Source of the DNA: Sulfoacidibacillus thermotolerans
GTDB lineage: Bacteria; Bacillota; Bacilli; Alicyclobacillales; SLC66
Direction of reading: 5' to 3'
Assembly: GCF_003144315.1 (NCBI RefSeq)
Contig: NZ_MPDK01000010.1
Location: 31,732-95,731 of the forward strand
DNA: 64,000 bases
Position numbers and translations under genes: made by a program
In this document: piece by piece, positions 48,234-57,171 of the stretch
How positions within the stretch are numbered: the stretch's first letter is position 1
Layout of the letters: each line of letters opens with the position of its first letter
Notes under the pieces: model-generated
What the model was told of the DNA's origin: nothing
The model's database searches: none
What the model saw: the letters and a program-made list of their open reading frames with translations, nothing else

Positions 48234-48288
48234 TTTCCTCATGCAACCCTTTATTTTCAAGTTTAGGATGGTTCGAGGAGGAGTTTCT

Positions 48289-48537
48289 ATGTATGACCGT
48301 TCTCCATCCCCTCCGCATTTTGATCATCAGGGACGAGATATCCATTTTTGCGCTACATGTCGCCATATTCGAGCAATTCGCGAAGCCGATGGAGTGCATT
48401 TTCACTGTTCCAGACTCGGTTATCAAACGCGTCCGAACTGGAAATTTAACTGCTGGACACCCCGTGATCACTATTTAGATACAAGCCAAACCATAGACAC
48501 GCATGAGGCTGCAAAAGATGCCCAGCGAAAAGATTGA
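48289..48537 (+). CDS. Small four-cysteine (zinc-ribbon-like) protein, unknown function
   Basis: 82 residues with Cys21-x2-Cys24, Cys40 and Cys55, a spacing that suggests one bound zinc; histidines flank the first pair and Cys40. ATG at 48289 is preceded by GAGGAGG. The last 20 residues are charged. It is divergent from purB and shares its upstream region with the PurBox pair. It heads a run of plus-strand genes (glycosyltransferase, nucleotidyltransferase and others), but a link to them is only positional. No family name is recognised. Confidence 0.75.
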   Translation: MYDRSPSPPHFDHQGRDIHFCATCRHIRAIREADGVHFHCSRLGYQTRPNWKFNCWTPRDHYLDTSQTIDTHEAAKDAQRKD

Positions 48538-48569
48538 CAATGTCTATTTTGGTTTGTTTAACTTAATCA

Positions 48570-49763
48570 ATGGGCAAATCCATTGTGCAAAATCGGAAGG
48601 AGTTCACGAACCTCTTGAAACCATGGATTGTTTGCATTGGATCTACCGATTGGCATGGCATAAATCATCGACCACAACATATGTTACGTGGACTTGCCGG
48701 CCGCGGTTGGAATATCTTATATGTTAACGCACCCATTACGTGGCTCTCTCCAATAAAGGATCGAAAACTACTTCATAAATGGAAGACACAGTGGCACAGC
48801 AAGGAGGTTGAACCTCACATCCGAGTGCTTGAACCGCCCGTTATCGCGCCTTTTGGTTCTATGACAGCAATCTCGAATGTGTGGAACCAACACCGCATTG
48901 CCCGCGCGATCAATGAAGAACTGGCGCACTTGCAAATTGATAAGTACGTGATCTATTCATTGTTGCCAACTGCAGCCGATTTACTTCCCTTATTAGCAGG
49001 AGAAAAACGCATACTTTACGACTGTGTGGACGATCACGCTGCATTTACGGGATTCATCTCGAAAACGTACGTCAGACAACTGGAACAACGCTTAACTTTG
49101 CAATCCGATCTATCGCTTGCAACATCAAACAAGCTTGCAGAGCAACTGCAAAGTTATGGTGCGACGCCAAAACTTGTGCCAAACGGAGTGCACGTCGAAC
49201 ATTTTACCCCTACCAAAGAAAGCTTATTGCGAGCACAAGAATGGAAAAAAGAACTGGGCGCCAAAGTGGTGATGGGGTTTGTTGGGGGAATCGCAGATTG
49301 GATCGACATTGAGTTGATGACACGACTTGCTCAATTGCGAGAACACTATACACTTGCTCTCATCGGGCCCGTGCTGACAGATCTGCATGCATTAGAAAAA
49401 CTGCCCAACGTTAAAATTTTAGGGCCGAAATCTTATAGTGAATTGCCCTATTACGTGCAAGCATTTGATGCTGGATTGGCGCCATTTCGCTTAAATGAGT
49501 TAACAGAAAGTGTGAATCCGGTAAAAGTATACGAATATTTAGCGGCAGGCATTGAAGTCATCGCTACGCCGATGCGCGAATTATTACCTATGCAACATGC
49601 CATCCACCTCGGAAAAAATGCCGAAGAGTTTGCACTCCTTATGGATGGGATCGTCAATGGCACTGGACGCTTCGATCCGAGTGTCCGCCTTGCGCTTGCC
49701 AAAGCAAATGCCTGGAGCACCCATATTGAAATGACAGATCATTTATTAAAGGAGATCATGTGA
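48570..49763 (+). CDS. Glycosyltransferase, GT4-like (TuaH-like)
   Basis: 397 residues in the longest form. N-terminal WHGINHRPQHML, where the WxG-x-x-RPQ pattern is typical of a group of bacterial glycosyltransferases including TuaH. A C-terminal nucleotide-sugar domain has VMGFVGGIADWID, the segment LNELTESVNPVKVYEYLAAG and a conserved Glu (VYEYLAAG). ATG at 48570 lacks a ribosome site; TTG at 48615 has GGAAGGAG upstream at 12 nt and fits homolog lengths as well. Donor and acceptor are unknown; an envelope polymer or lipid is the likely target given the neighbours. Confidence 0.82.
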   Translation: MGKSIVQNRKEFTNLLKPWIVCIGSTDWHGINHRPQHMLRGLAGRGWNILYVNAPITWLSPIKDRKLLHKWKTQWHSKEVEPHIRVLEPPVIAPFGSMTAISNVWNQHRIARAINEELAHLQIDKYVIYSLLPTAADLLPLLAGEKRILYDCVDDHAAFTGFISKTYVRQLEQRLTLQSDLSLATSNKLAEQLQSYGATPKLVPNGVHVEHFTPTKESLLRAQEWKKELGAKVVMGFVGGIADWIDIELMTRLAQLREHYTLALIGPVLTDLHALEKLPNVKILGPKSYSELPYYVQAFDAGLAPFRLNELTESVNPVKVYEYLAAGIEVIATPMRELLPMQHAIHLGKNAEEFALLMDGIVNGTGRFDPSVRLALAKANAWSTHIEMTDHLLKEIM

Positions 49764-50500
49764 TGAGTTTATCAACAACGGCCATCATTCTTGCCGCTGG
49801 TTTATCAAGTCGGCTGCGACCACTTACGGATGATGCGCCAAAATGCTTACTCCCTATGGGCGACCGCACGATTCTTGACTGGCAATTATACGCATTAACT
49901 GCGATTGGCATAAAGGAAGTCGCTCTTGTCGTCGGTTATAAACAAGAAATTATACGTGCACATGTTCAGGAAAAATGGTCGCATCTGCGAGTGACTTACA
50001 TCGAAAATAAAGAATACGCTACCACCAATACCCTCTTTTCACTAGCAAAAGCATTTGCTGCATTACCTGCTCAAGACTTCTACTACTTAAATGCCGACGT
50101 TGTATTCCACAAAGAGATCATCAAGCGCTTAGAGGAACATAAAGAGGAGGCTCTTCTCGCAATCGATTGCAAACAATGCCGTGAGGAAGAGGTAAAAGTT
50201 CGCGTAAACCAGAATCAAATAGTAGAAATCGGAAAAGAAATCAATCCTGAAATTTGTTTGGGAGAGTTCATTGGTGTCGCAAAATTTTCCGGCGCATTTG
50301 TTCATTCTTTTCGCTCCGCCGTCAAACGCCTTGCAATTTCCGGTAATGAACGTAAATTCTTTGAATATGCACTGGACGATTTGGCAAAAACGGAAACGTT
50401 AACCCCCGTCGACATCACGGGTCTCCCGTGTGTTGAAGTTGATTTTAAGGAAGACTATGAGTATGCCGTCTCCTATGTCGTAAAACACTTTCAAGAATAA
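49763..50500 (+). CDS. Sugar/alcohol-phosphate nucleotidyltransferase (IPCT- or LicC-like)
   Basis: 245 residues. The nucleotidyltransferase signature LAAGLSSRLRPLTDDAPKCL lies at 10-29 with Lys27. A metal-binding Asp follows in YYLNADVVFH, and a late VDFKEDYEYA gives the second acidic site. Homologs include inositol-1-phosphate and phosphocholine cytidylyltransferases. The next gene is a CDP-alcohol phosphotransferase, so a CDP-activated alcohol is the likely product. ATG at 49763 has GGAG at 8 nt and overlaps the preceding stop by one base. Confidence 0.85.
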   Translation: MSLSTTAIILAAGLSSRLRPLTDDAPKCLLPMGDRTILDWQLYALTAIGIKEVALVVGYKQEIIRAHVQEKWSHLRVTYIENKEYATTNTLFSLAKAFAALPAQDFYYLNADVVFHKEIIKRLEEHKEEALLAIDCKQCREEEVKVRVNQNQIVEIGKEINPEICLGEFIGVAKFSGAFVHSFRSAVKRLAISGNERKFFEYALDDLAKTETLTPVDITGLPCVEVDFKEDYEYAVSYVVKHFQE

Positions 50501-50551
50501 TTTTATACACTTCTTCGTCAAACGGTCCAACATGCAAAGGAGTTAAGTTCC

Positions 50552-51283
50552 GTGTCTGAATTTAAGGCAATCAACGCGAGTGCCAAACGTCCCGTCGATA
50601 TATGGACAAATTATGGGTATTACTTTTTTTCACTGCGCTTCGTATATTTGATTCGCAAAACAAATATTACGCCTAATCAGGTTACACTATTCTCTTTCTT
50701 TTTATTATTGTTTGCTGCATGGCTATTTAGCCGTGGAACACGAAATGCTATTTTATTTGGCGTACTCATTCATCAGCTGTCTTTTGTCTTTGACTGTGCA
50801 GACGGTCAACTTGCACGCTACAAGCAGCAATTTTCACCTTATGGAGCATGGCTCGACCAAATTGCCGACCGCATCAAAGAATATGTCCTTGCGCTTGCTT
50901 TCGCTTATGGCTACTCGCGTTTTCATCCCGGTATTGCCGTTTGGGAATATGCGTTAGCCGAACTCTTCCTTCTCTTTTTGCTTGAATACTATGAGCAGCA
51001 AAGAGGAAAGATTGGAAAGACATCAGCACCTATAACGAATCAGCAAACTCCTGACGATCATAAAAAAAAGCAATCGGAGTCAGGATTTTATCAAGCACTG
51101 CGCAACATGCGATCACGCATCCCATTTCGCGGCTTTACAATTGGCGAACAATACTTTTTGACAGGAATCCTGCTGCTCTTTACGAACGAAAAAGATACCT
51201 TGATAGGAATTACTTACGTCGCGCTGATTATGGCCATATATCATCCACTTGCCACGATCACTAAGCGTCGATTTGAAAGTTAG
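50552..51283 (+). CDS. CDP-alcohol phosphotransferase
   Basis: 243 residues, about six membrane helices. The full family motif D84-G-x2-A-R-x8-G98-x3-D102-x3-D106 is intact, with Asp81 before it. Enzymes of this family move a phospho-alcohol from a CDP-linked donor to an acceptor alcohol. Paired with the cytidylyltransferase-like gene just upstream, the arrangement resembles the IPCT-DIPPS pair of di-inositol-phosphate or phosphoinositol synthesis, but the actual head group is unknown. A hydrophilic loop (about 148-175) is rich in Lys and Gln. GTG with AAGGAG. Confidence 0.85.
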   Translation: MSEFKAINASAKRPVDIWTNYGYYFFSLRFVYLIRKTNITPNQVTLFSFFLLLFAAWLFSRGTRNAILFGVLIHQLSFVFDCADGQLARYKQQFSPYGAWLDQIADRIKEYVLALAFAYGYSRFHPGIAVWEYALAELFLLFLLEYYEQQRGKIGKTSAPITNQQTPDDHKKKQSESGFYQALRNMRSRIPFRGFTIGEQYFLTGILLLFTNEKDTLIGITYVALIMAIYHPLATITKRRFES

Positions 51284-51293
51284 GAGATGAACA

Positions 51294-53006
51294 ATGGATA
51301 AGCGTGGCGTTGCTCGAACCCTGCGCGCAATTTCTTCACTCTACGCTCTTGGACACGATGAAGAAAAACTAGCCTTACAGTATAAAAAAGCTGCAGACAC
51401 CATTCGGAGACTTCCAGTTCATGTACAATTGGGTATCGATGAATTGCAGAAGCAATTTCACTTTGAAGAACCGATACGCCAAACCATCGAACTTTTACTT
51501 ACCAAGGGTCGAAAAGCCGCTCTTCTTGCTCTCCCGATTGATGTACCTTTGTCTTTACTCGAGATCATGGAACTGCCTGGTTTTGGACCCAAACTCACAG
51601 GCCGCTTATATCGAACACTTCATATTTGCTCTCTGCGCGATTTGGAGATTGCGTTAAACAATGGAAAAATACAATTTGCGCGCATTCTTCCAGAAAGCCA
51701 ATTACAGCAACTGCCGATGGAAATCTACAAATTGCGCCAAAGAAACCGTGCTATCTCAATACCTACAGGTCGCGAAGTCGCTGCTGTCACGATTGAACAC
51801 CTGCACCGAACCTATCCACATCTTTTACGTATCGAGATGACTGGATCCCTGCGACGCATGTGCCCTATCTCGACAACTATCGAGCTTTTAGCTTCCTGGG
51901 ATGGGGACACGGAAACCTTAGCGCAATTGCAGATGAATGGATTCTCCATACAGCACGATACACGCACGACGAATCAAATGATCGAATCTGAATTTACTGC
52001 GGTCACTTTGACAAAAGAGGTAGAACACGACGATCGTACATTTCCCCTTACTGTACATCTCGTTTCTCCAGAGTCGTTCGCCCTTGCATGGGTTCTGACA
52101 ACTGGAGATGACGCACACGCAAAATTTGTTCACAATCGCTTAAACATAGATCCACAAAAACAGGTCGCAAGCCTACGTGCACAGCATGAAGAAGAGGTGT
52201 ATCAGCTTATTGACCACCCCTATCTACTTCCTGAAATGCGCGAACAGTGGGGCCTTCACCAGGAGGCACGAAAGCTTTTACAGGAAGGGCAAATTAAGGG
52301 AGATTTACATATGCACTCACGCGATAGTGATGGCGCAGATCCCATCGAAGCGATGGTGCAACGATGCATTGAGAAGGGTTATACGTATCTAGCAATTACT
52401 GATCATTCTCAGTCCCTTGACATCGCACATGGACTCACCGTCGATCGCCTACTACGCCAGCGTGAAGAAATCGCTGCATTACGTGAAAAATATCCACAAA
52501 TCACGATCCTCCATGGAACTGAAGTGGATATTTTGGCAGATGCCACACTCGATTTCGACGATCTCATCCTTGCGTCTTTAGATTTTGTTGTCGCTTCCAT
52601 CCATACCGCCATGACGCAATCTGCAAATGAATTAACGGCTCGCTTACTATATGCCATTGAATCGCCACACGTGGATATAATAGGCCATCCCACAGGGCGT
52701 ATGCTAGGTCATCGAGAGAGCTATTCTGTGGACTTTGACCGCATCTTTGCTGCAGCAGAACACAATCATATTGCACTTGAACTTAACTGCAATCCAAATC
52801 GTCTGGATCTCGATCCGATTTGGTTACGCCAAGCGATGGAAAGTCACTGTCTATTTGCAGTTGACAGTGATGCACACAGTGTTCGTGATCTAGAACGCCT
52901 TACCCTGTATGGATCTGCCATTGGCCGCAAAGGCCTCCTCACACCTGAGCGCGTAATCAATACATGGGAGCTTTCGCATTTACTGCAATGGCTTGCTACC
53001 TCTTAA
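51294..53006 (+). CDS. PolX-like protein with degenerate polymerase site and intact PHP domain
   Basis: 570 residues with PolX layout: N-terminal helix-hairpin-helix region (ELPGFGPKLTGRLYR near 93-107), nucleotidyltransferase palm (about 155-285), PHP phosphoesterase (about 335-565). In the palm, the GS-x-RR motif (184-188) is followed by Thr195-Ile-Glu197 in place of catalytic Asp-x-Asp. The third Asp position reads His255 (TVHLV). The PHP ligands are all there: His339, His341, Asp346, His371, Glu410, His437, His465, Asp526, His528. A nuclease or phosphatase role without polymerase activity is expected. It follows the CDP-alcohol enzyme by 10 bp. Confidence 0.85.
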   Translation: MDKRGVARTLRAISSLYALGHDEEKLALQYKKAADTIRRLPVHVQLGIDELQKQFHFEEPIRQTIELLLTKGRKAALLALPIDVPLSLLEIMELPGFGPKLTGRLYRTLHICSLRDLEIALNNGKIQFARILPESQLQQLPMEIYKLRQRNRAISIPTGREVAAVTIEHLHRTYPHLLRIEMTGSLRRMCPISTTIELLASWDGDTETLAQLQMNGFSIQHDTRTTNQMIESEFTAVTLTKEVEHDDRTFPLTVHLVSPESFALAWVLTTGDDAHAKFVHNRLNIDPQKQVASLRAQHEEEVYQLIDHPYLLPEMREQWGLHQEARKLLQEGQIKGDLHMHSRDSDGADPIEAMVQRCIEKGYTYLAITDHSQSLDIAHGLTVDRLLRQREEIAALREKYPQITILHGTEVDILADATLDFDDLILASLDFVVASIHTAMTQSANELTARLLYAIESPHVDIIGHPTGRMLGHRESYSVDFDRIFAAAEHNHIALELNCNPNRLDLDPIWLRQAMESHCLFAVDSDAHSVRDLERLTLYGSAIGRKGLLTPERVINTWELSHLLQWLATS

Positions 53007-53026
53007 ACTCCTAGACTACAGAGCAA

Positions 53027-53533
53027 CTAGCTTTGGACATTGTATAAGGGCGATTCAATCCATGGAGTAAGCACAGGCTTATACCCAGTTTCACGTATCA
53101 TCGCAATCTCATCACAGGCAGGAAATTTTTTGCAGTTAATGCAGTCTTTCCAGATTTTTTGATGTAGATTTTGCTTTTCAACCACTTGAAACCCACAACG
53201 TGAAAAAAACGCTTCTTGATAGGTGAGCGCTAAAACACGTGGAATCTTTAGCTCTTGCGCACGTTGAAATAACGTGTCCACCAATACCCGTCCATATCCT
53301 TTTCCTTGTGCATTCTGCGCAATGGCAAGTGAGCGAATCTCTGCCAAGTCATCCCCTAATACGTGCAGTGCTCCCGTGCCGTAAACATGACCCGCTTCTT
53401 CTATGACATAGAAAGAAAGCAGATTCTCACAAATCGATTGCCGGGAGCGAGGCAACAAAAGCCCCTGATCTGCATAGTGCCGCAAAAGCAGCGCGATCTG
53501 TTCTACATCCTCCACTGTCGCGGTCCGAATCAC
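53027..53533 (-). CDS. argA: Amino-acid N-acetyltransferase (N-acetylglutamate synthase, GNAT type)
   Basis: First step of arginine synthesis. 168 residues from GTG at 53533, which has GAGGGG upstream; the open frame to 53623 runs into argJ and is less likely. GNAT motif A is AQGKGYGRVL, preceded by DDLAEIRSLAI. The C-terminal pattern QKIWKDCINCKKFPACDEIAM, shortened here to its key part IWKDCINCKKFPACDE, is characteristic of short NAGS proteins. It lies 58 bp after argJ on the same strand, so it is likely cotranscribed and ARG-box regulated. Confidence 0.87.
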   Translation of the reverse strand: MIRTATVEDVEQIALLLRHYADQGLLLPRSRQSICENLLSFYVIEEAGHVYGTGALHVLGDDLAEIRSLAIAQNAQGKGYGRVLVDTLFQRAQELKIPRVLALTYQEAFFSRCGFQVVEKQNLHQKIWKDCINCKKFPACDEIAMIRETGYKPVLTPWIESPLYNVQS

Positions 53534-53591
53534 TATACCTGCCCCTCTCTGAACACTTTCGCTTGATGGAACAAACCGATTTTGCAATGCA

Positions 53592-54803
53592 TCAAGTAGT
53601 ATATTCACTGTTAATCTGTACATAATCGTGCGTCAAGTCACACGTGAAATACCGTCCTGCAAACGAACCAGCTGCTAAATCGATGACGACGACAATCTCA
53701 GATTGACTCATCACGCGTTTTGCCGTTTGTTCATCTACTTCTGTAAAGGCTCCATGTACAAATACAGTGATCCCACCAATTTGCAGTGTCAAATGATTAA
53801 GTACAAAATGGGCACCCGAACGCCCAATAGCTGATACGATGCGCCCAGGATTAAAATCCTCACCGTAAAAAGCTGTCTTAACGAGCGGGGAAGTCGCCAC
53901 AGTGGATGCCACACGCTCCACATCAGCCTCCGTTGCCCCCCCTTGTACTTCAATCTCGATAAACTTCGTTGCGCCTTCTCCATCTTTTACAATCATTTTT
54001 GCAAGCTCTTGCGCTACCTCAGTGAGCGCATCACAAAAATCGCTAAATTCTTTTGATTGCTCCGTGATCACTTCAGTTCCTGTGCCTGTGGCAAGTAAAA
54101 TGACACTGTCGTTAGGACTCGTATCTCCATCGACAGAAATCGCATTAAAGCTTGGTTTTACTGCCTTCACTAACGCTCTTTGCAACGCGACCGGATGAAC
54201 AGGTAAATCTGTCACGATCAATGAAAGCATCGTCGCTAGGCGCGGATGAATCATCCCTGCACCTTTGGCCACTCCGCCAATCATCCCTGAGTATTGCCCC
54301 GTGTGGATAGCTCGCACACTCGTCTTAGGAAAAGTATCTGTGGTCATCATCGCCGTTGCAGCGGCAATCCCTGCTTCACTCGTACGATCTGCAGCAGCCA
54401 CAAGATTACGCAGCCTCGGCAAAAGTCGCTCTGCATGCATCGGCACCCCAATGACACCCGTATGCAAAACAATGACTTCATCCGCCTGGCAATCTAACTG
54501 CTCAGCTACACCAGCGGCTAATAACTCTGTATCCGCTCGACCCGCCAGTCCCGTTCCGGCATTCGCATTGCCACTTGTAATGAGCACAGCTTTTACCTGT
54601 TTTCCACCATGCAGCCGCTCAAGAGCACTTTCCACACAAGCGCTGCGAAATTGATTTGTCGTAAAAACACCCGCATAAGCCGCTTTCTGATCACAAATAA
54701 ATAAAGCGGCATCCGGCCTCTCATCTCGCTTAATTCCGATATAGCCACTCGCACAAGAGATTCCCGGGACGGCTGTAATGCTGATCGAAGACGGCATATC
54801 CAT
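53592..54803 (-). CDS. argJ: Bifunctional ornithine acetyltransferase / N-acetylglutamate synthase
   Basis: Recycles the acetyl group from acetylornithine to glutamate; 403 residues. It self-cleaves before the catalytic threonine in MIHPRLATML, giving alpha and beta chains. KGAGM precedes the cleavage site, as in other ArgJ. ATG at 54803 has GAGGAGG at 8 nt; the TTG at 54827 overlaps it. Unlike in Bacillus subtilis it is not in the argCBDFGH cluster but about 19 kb away, next to a dedicated acetylglutamate synthase. Confidence 0.95.
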   Translation of the reverse strand: MDMPSSISITAVPGISCASGYIGIKRDERPDAALFICDQKAAYAGVFTTNQFRSACVESALERLHGGKQVKAVLITSGNANAGTGLAGRADTELLAAGVAEQLDCQADEVIVLHTGVIGVPMHAERLLPRLRNLVAAADRTSEAGIAAATAMMTTDTFPKTSVRAIHTGQYSGMIGGVAKGAGMIHPRLATMLSLIVTDLPVHPVALQRALVKAVKPSFNAISVDGDTSPNDSVILLATGTGTEVITEQSKEFSDFCDALTEVAQELAKMIVKDGEGATKFIEIEVQGGATEADVERVASTVATSPLVKTAFYGEDFNPGRIVSAIGRSGAHFVLNHLTLQIGGITVFVHGAFTEVDEQTAKRVMSQSEIVVVIDLAAGSFAGRYFTCDLTHDYVQINSEYTT

Positions 54804-54834
54804 CCGCTCGACCTCCTCAATTCGCAAATTATGA

Positions 54835-54870
54835 TTTAATTACTATACAACTCGATTTATAATTATGCAA
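54835..54870 (-). promoter_or_regulatory. argJ promoter with two ARG boxes
   Basis: On the minus strand TGCATAATTATAAAT (54855-54869) matches 12 of 15 ARG-box positions, and TGTATAGTAATTAAA (54835-54849) matches 10 of 15; centres are 20 bp apart. The -10 TATAGT (54842-54847) lies in the second box. A weak -35 TTGCAT (54865-54870) overlaps the first box at 17-bp spacing, the same layout as at argC. Confidence 0.72.
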
Positions 54871-54967
54871 TCAACTTTTTAGCAAACTGCATTTTTTCTT
54901 GCCCCGTATTATAATAAAGACACTTTTCAACGCAATCACACATCGTCAATCCATAAGGAGTCTGCAT

Positions 54968-55567
54968 ATGAAATCCAAAGTCAGTGCCGCAGTTTTACTT
55001 GCAGTCGCGCTCATTAGCGGCTTAGAGATCTTACAGTGGCATGCAGCACACACAAACCCTCCCTTTCAAAATTTGCTTGCCATCGACAAAACAACTCCAC
55101 TCGCAACCTATCAACCACAACCCGTGTCCCACGCAAGCGCTTTTACCCATCTACTCGTAGAAACAGCAAATGGGAAACCCGTTGTGCTTGATGCCAAAGA
55201 ATATCCTCTGCTCTTTGAAGCCTACTGGTGCCCACATTGTCAGCGCACACTCGTTCTTTTAAATGAAAAGAGAACGCACTTGCACCATCTTCCACTTTTC
55301 ATTAGCACTGGTTTTGCCCCTGGTACAACGCTTCAGCAAGCGGTTCAGTTAACAGAAAAGGAGTCAACGACATTCGGATTGCGTGATGAGCAGATGTACT
55401 TCCTTCTCTCAAACCAATGGCGTTCACTAATTCCAGAGTTCCCCTTACTAGTTTTTTATTCAACCAACGGAAAAGTCGAGCAACTCGCCGGTGAACATAC
55501 ATTTCCCGTTTGGAAAGAAGCACTATATCACGCACAGATTTCCACAAATAGAAAGACATCGGCATAG
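54968..55567 (+). CDS. Exported thioredoxin-like protein
   Basis: 199 residues. An N-terminal hydrophobic segment (about 5-22) acts as signal anchor. A thioredoxin-like fold follows with the active-site pair Cys88-Pro-His-Cys91 (EAYWCPHC), the same CPHC dipeptide as DsbA. A conserved cis-proline is likely in LIPEFPLLVFY. It probably acts outside the membrane on thiols; partner and substrate are unknown. ATG preceded by AAGGAG. A perfect TATAAT (54910-54915) lies upstream with a poor -35. Convergent with guaA. Confidence 0.8.
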   Translation: MKSKVSAAVLLAVALISGLEILQWHAAHTNPPFQNLLAIDKTTPLATYQPQPVSHASAFTHLLVETANGKPVVLDAKEYPLLFEAYWCPHCQRTLVLLNEKRTHLHHLPLFISTGFAPGTTLQQAVQLTEKESTTFGLRDEQMYFLLSNQWRSLIPEFPLLVFYSTNGKVEQLAGEHTFPVWKEALYHAQISTNRKTSA

Positions 55568-55592
55568 GGGTCCCCTTCCGATGTCTCTCTTT
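55554..55592. terminator. Bidirectional terminator between the thioredoxin-like gene and guaA
   Basis: AGACATCGG (55554-55562) pairs with CCGATGTCT (55578-55586), with an inner GGGG/CCCC pair, followed by a pyrimidine-rich CTCTTTCT tail. It overlaps the stop region of the plus-strand gene and serves the convergent guaA end. Confidence 0.7.
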
Positions 55593-55599
55593 CTACTCT

Positions 55600-57144
55600 C
55601 TATTCCCATTCAATCGTCGCAGGTGGCTTTGAGGTAACATCATATACCACGCGATTGACACCCGGCACTTCATTACAGATCCGATTGGACATGATCGCAA
55701 GTACGTGATACGGAATCTGTGCAAATTCTGCAGTCATGCCATCGCGTGAGGTGACTGCACGAATCGCCACAGTCGCAAAATACGTGCGTTCATCCCCCAT
55801 CACGCCGACACTTCTTGTATCAGTGAGCACAGCAAAGTACTGCCACACCTCCTGTTCCAACCCATTATTGATCACTTCCTCGCGAACAATTGCATCCGCC
55901 TTTTGGAGGATGTCTACACGCTCTGGCGTCACTTCTCCAATCACGCGAATCGCAAGCCCAGGACCTGGAAATGGTTGTCGCCAGACAAACGCATGTGGAA
56001 GTCCCAATTGTTCACCAAGCGCCCTCGCCTCATCTTTAAAGAGGGAACGCAAAGGTTCGATCAATTGAAACCGCATATCCTTGGGCAAGCCGCCGACATT
56101 ATGGTGGGATTTAATCGTCGCCGCAGTCTTCGTGCCGCTCTCAATTACGTCCGTATAAAGTGTTCCTTGACCTAAAAATGCGTATTCACCTAAATCTCGT
56201 GCCGTTTCATCAAATACGCGGACAAATTCTGTGCCGATCCGCTTACGTTTGACTTCAGGATCAGTTACTCCTCGCAACAGAGCAAAAAAACGATCTCGGG
56301 CATCAATCTTGCGAATATCCATCTGGAAGACTCCAGCAAACATCTCCATCACTTGTTCGGCTTCCCCTAAGCGCAATAGCCCATGATCGACAAACACACA
56401 GGTTAGACGATCTCCAATTGCCCGATGCAAAAGCGCCGCTGTCACAGACGAATCCACACCGCCAGAGAGCGCCATCAGTACGCGTTTATCACCTACTTGC
56501 GCGCGAATTTCAGCGATTGCCCGATCGATAAATGAATCCATACTCCAGTTCGGCTCACAACCACACACGTCAAAAAGAAAATTTCGCAAAATCGCATCTC
56601 CATAATCCGTATGCTGAACCTCTGGATGAAATTGCACCCCAAATAACTTGCGATCAGGAGCACTCATCGCCGCAACTGGCGCGCTGCTCGTTACCGCATC
56701 GATTTGAAAGCCAGGTGGCGGTGAGGTAACGATGTCACTATGACTCATCCACACACGTTGTTGATCCGGAGTGCCCACAAACAACGGCGCCTTACCAGTC
56801 GTCTCAACGATAGCTTGTCCATACTCACGCATCTGTGCGCGATCAACATGTGCATGAAAATCTCTCGCCATTAATTGCATGCCATAGCAGATCCCGAGAA
56901 TGGGAATGCCAAGTTCATAGATTGCTGGATCGACACGCGGGGCCCCATCTTCATAAACACTGCGTGGCCCACCGGAAAACACAATGCCTTTGATAGGTAA
57001 CGCACGCAATTCGTCCGCCGTAATGTCATGTGCAAGAAGTTCCGAATATACATGTAAATCACGAATTCGCCGTGCGATGAGCTGATTGTATTGGCCACCA
57101 AAGTCAAGGACAACCACCCGTTCTCTTTGCTCGTTCAAGATCAC
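55600..57144 (-). CDS. guaA: GMP synthase (glutamine-hydrolysing)
   Basis: Converts XMP to GMP. About 514 residues in one chain: glutaminase domain with GICYGMQ and [11 protein letters not shown]-pyrophosphatase domain with ALSGGVDSS, and a dimerisation domain ending in KPPATIEWE. The start is GTG at 57144 with AAGGGAG upstream; TTG 57150 is adjacent to that site. It lies 20-30 bp after the transglutaminase gene, the same order as yebA-guaA in Bacillus subtilis. Confidence 0.97.
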   Translation of the reverse strand: MILNEQRERVVVLDFGGQYNQLIARRIRDLHVYSELLAHDITADELRALPIKGIVFSGGPRSVYEDGAPRVDPAIYELGIPILGICYGMQLMARDFHAHVDRAQMREYGQAIVETTGKAPLFVGTPDQQRVWMSHSDIVTSPPPGFQIDAVTSSAPVAAMSAPDRKLFGVQFHPEVQHTDYGDAILRNFLFDVCGCEPNWSMDSFIDRAIAEIRAQVGDKRVLMALSGGVDSSVTAALLHRAIGDRLTCVFVDHGLLRLGEAEQVMEMFAGVFQMDIRKIDARDRFFALLRGVTDPEVKRKRIGTEFVRVFDETARDLGEYAFLGQGTLYTDVIESGTKTAATIKSHHNVGGLPKDMRFQLIEPLRSLFKDEARALGEQLGLPHAFVWRQPFPGPGLAIRVIGEVTPERVDILQKADAIVREEVINNGLEQEVWQYFAVLTDTRSVGVMGDERTYFATVAIRAVTSRDGMTAEFAQIPYHVLAIMSNRICNEVPGVNRVVYDVTSKPPATIEWE

Positions 57145-57171
57145 TGCCAACTCCCTTATTTGTTGTATGAC

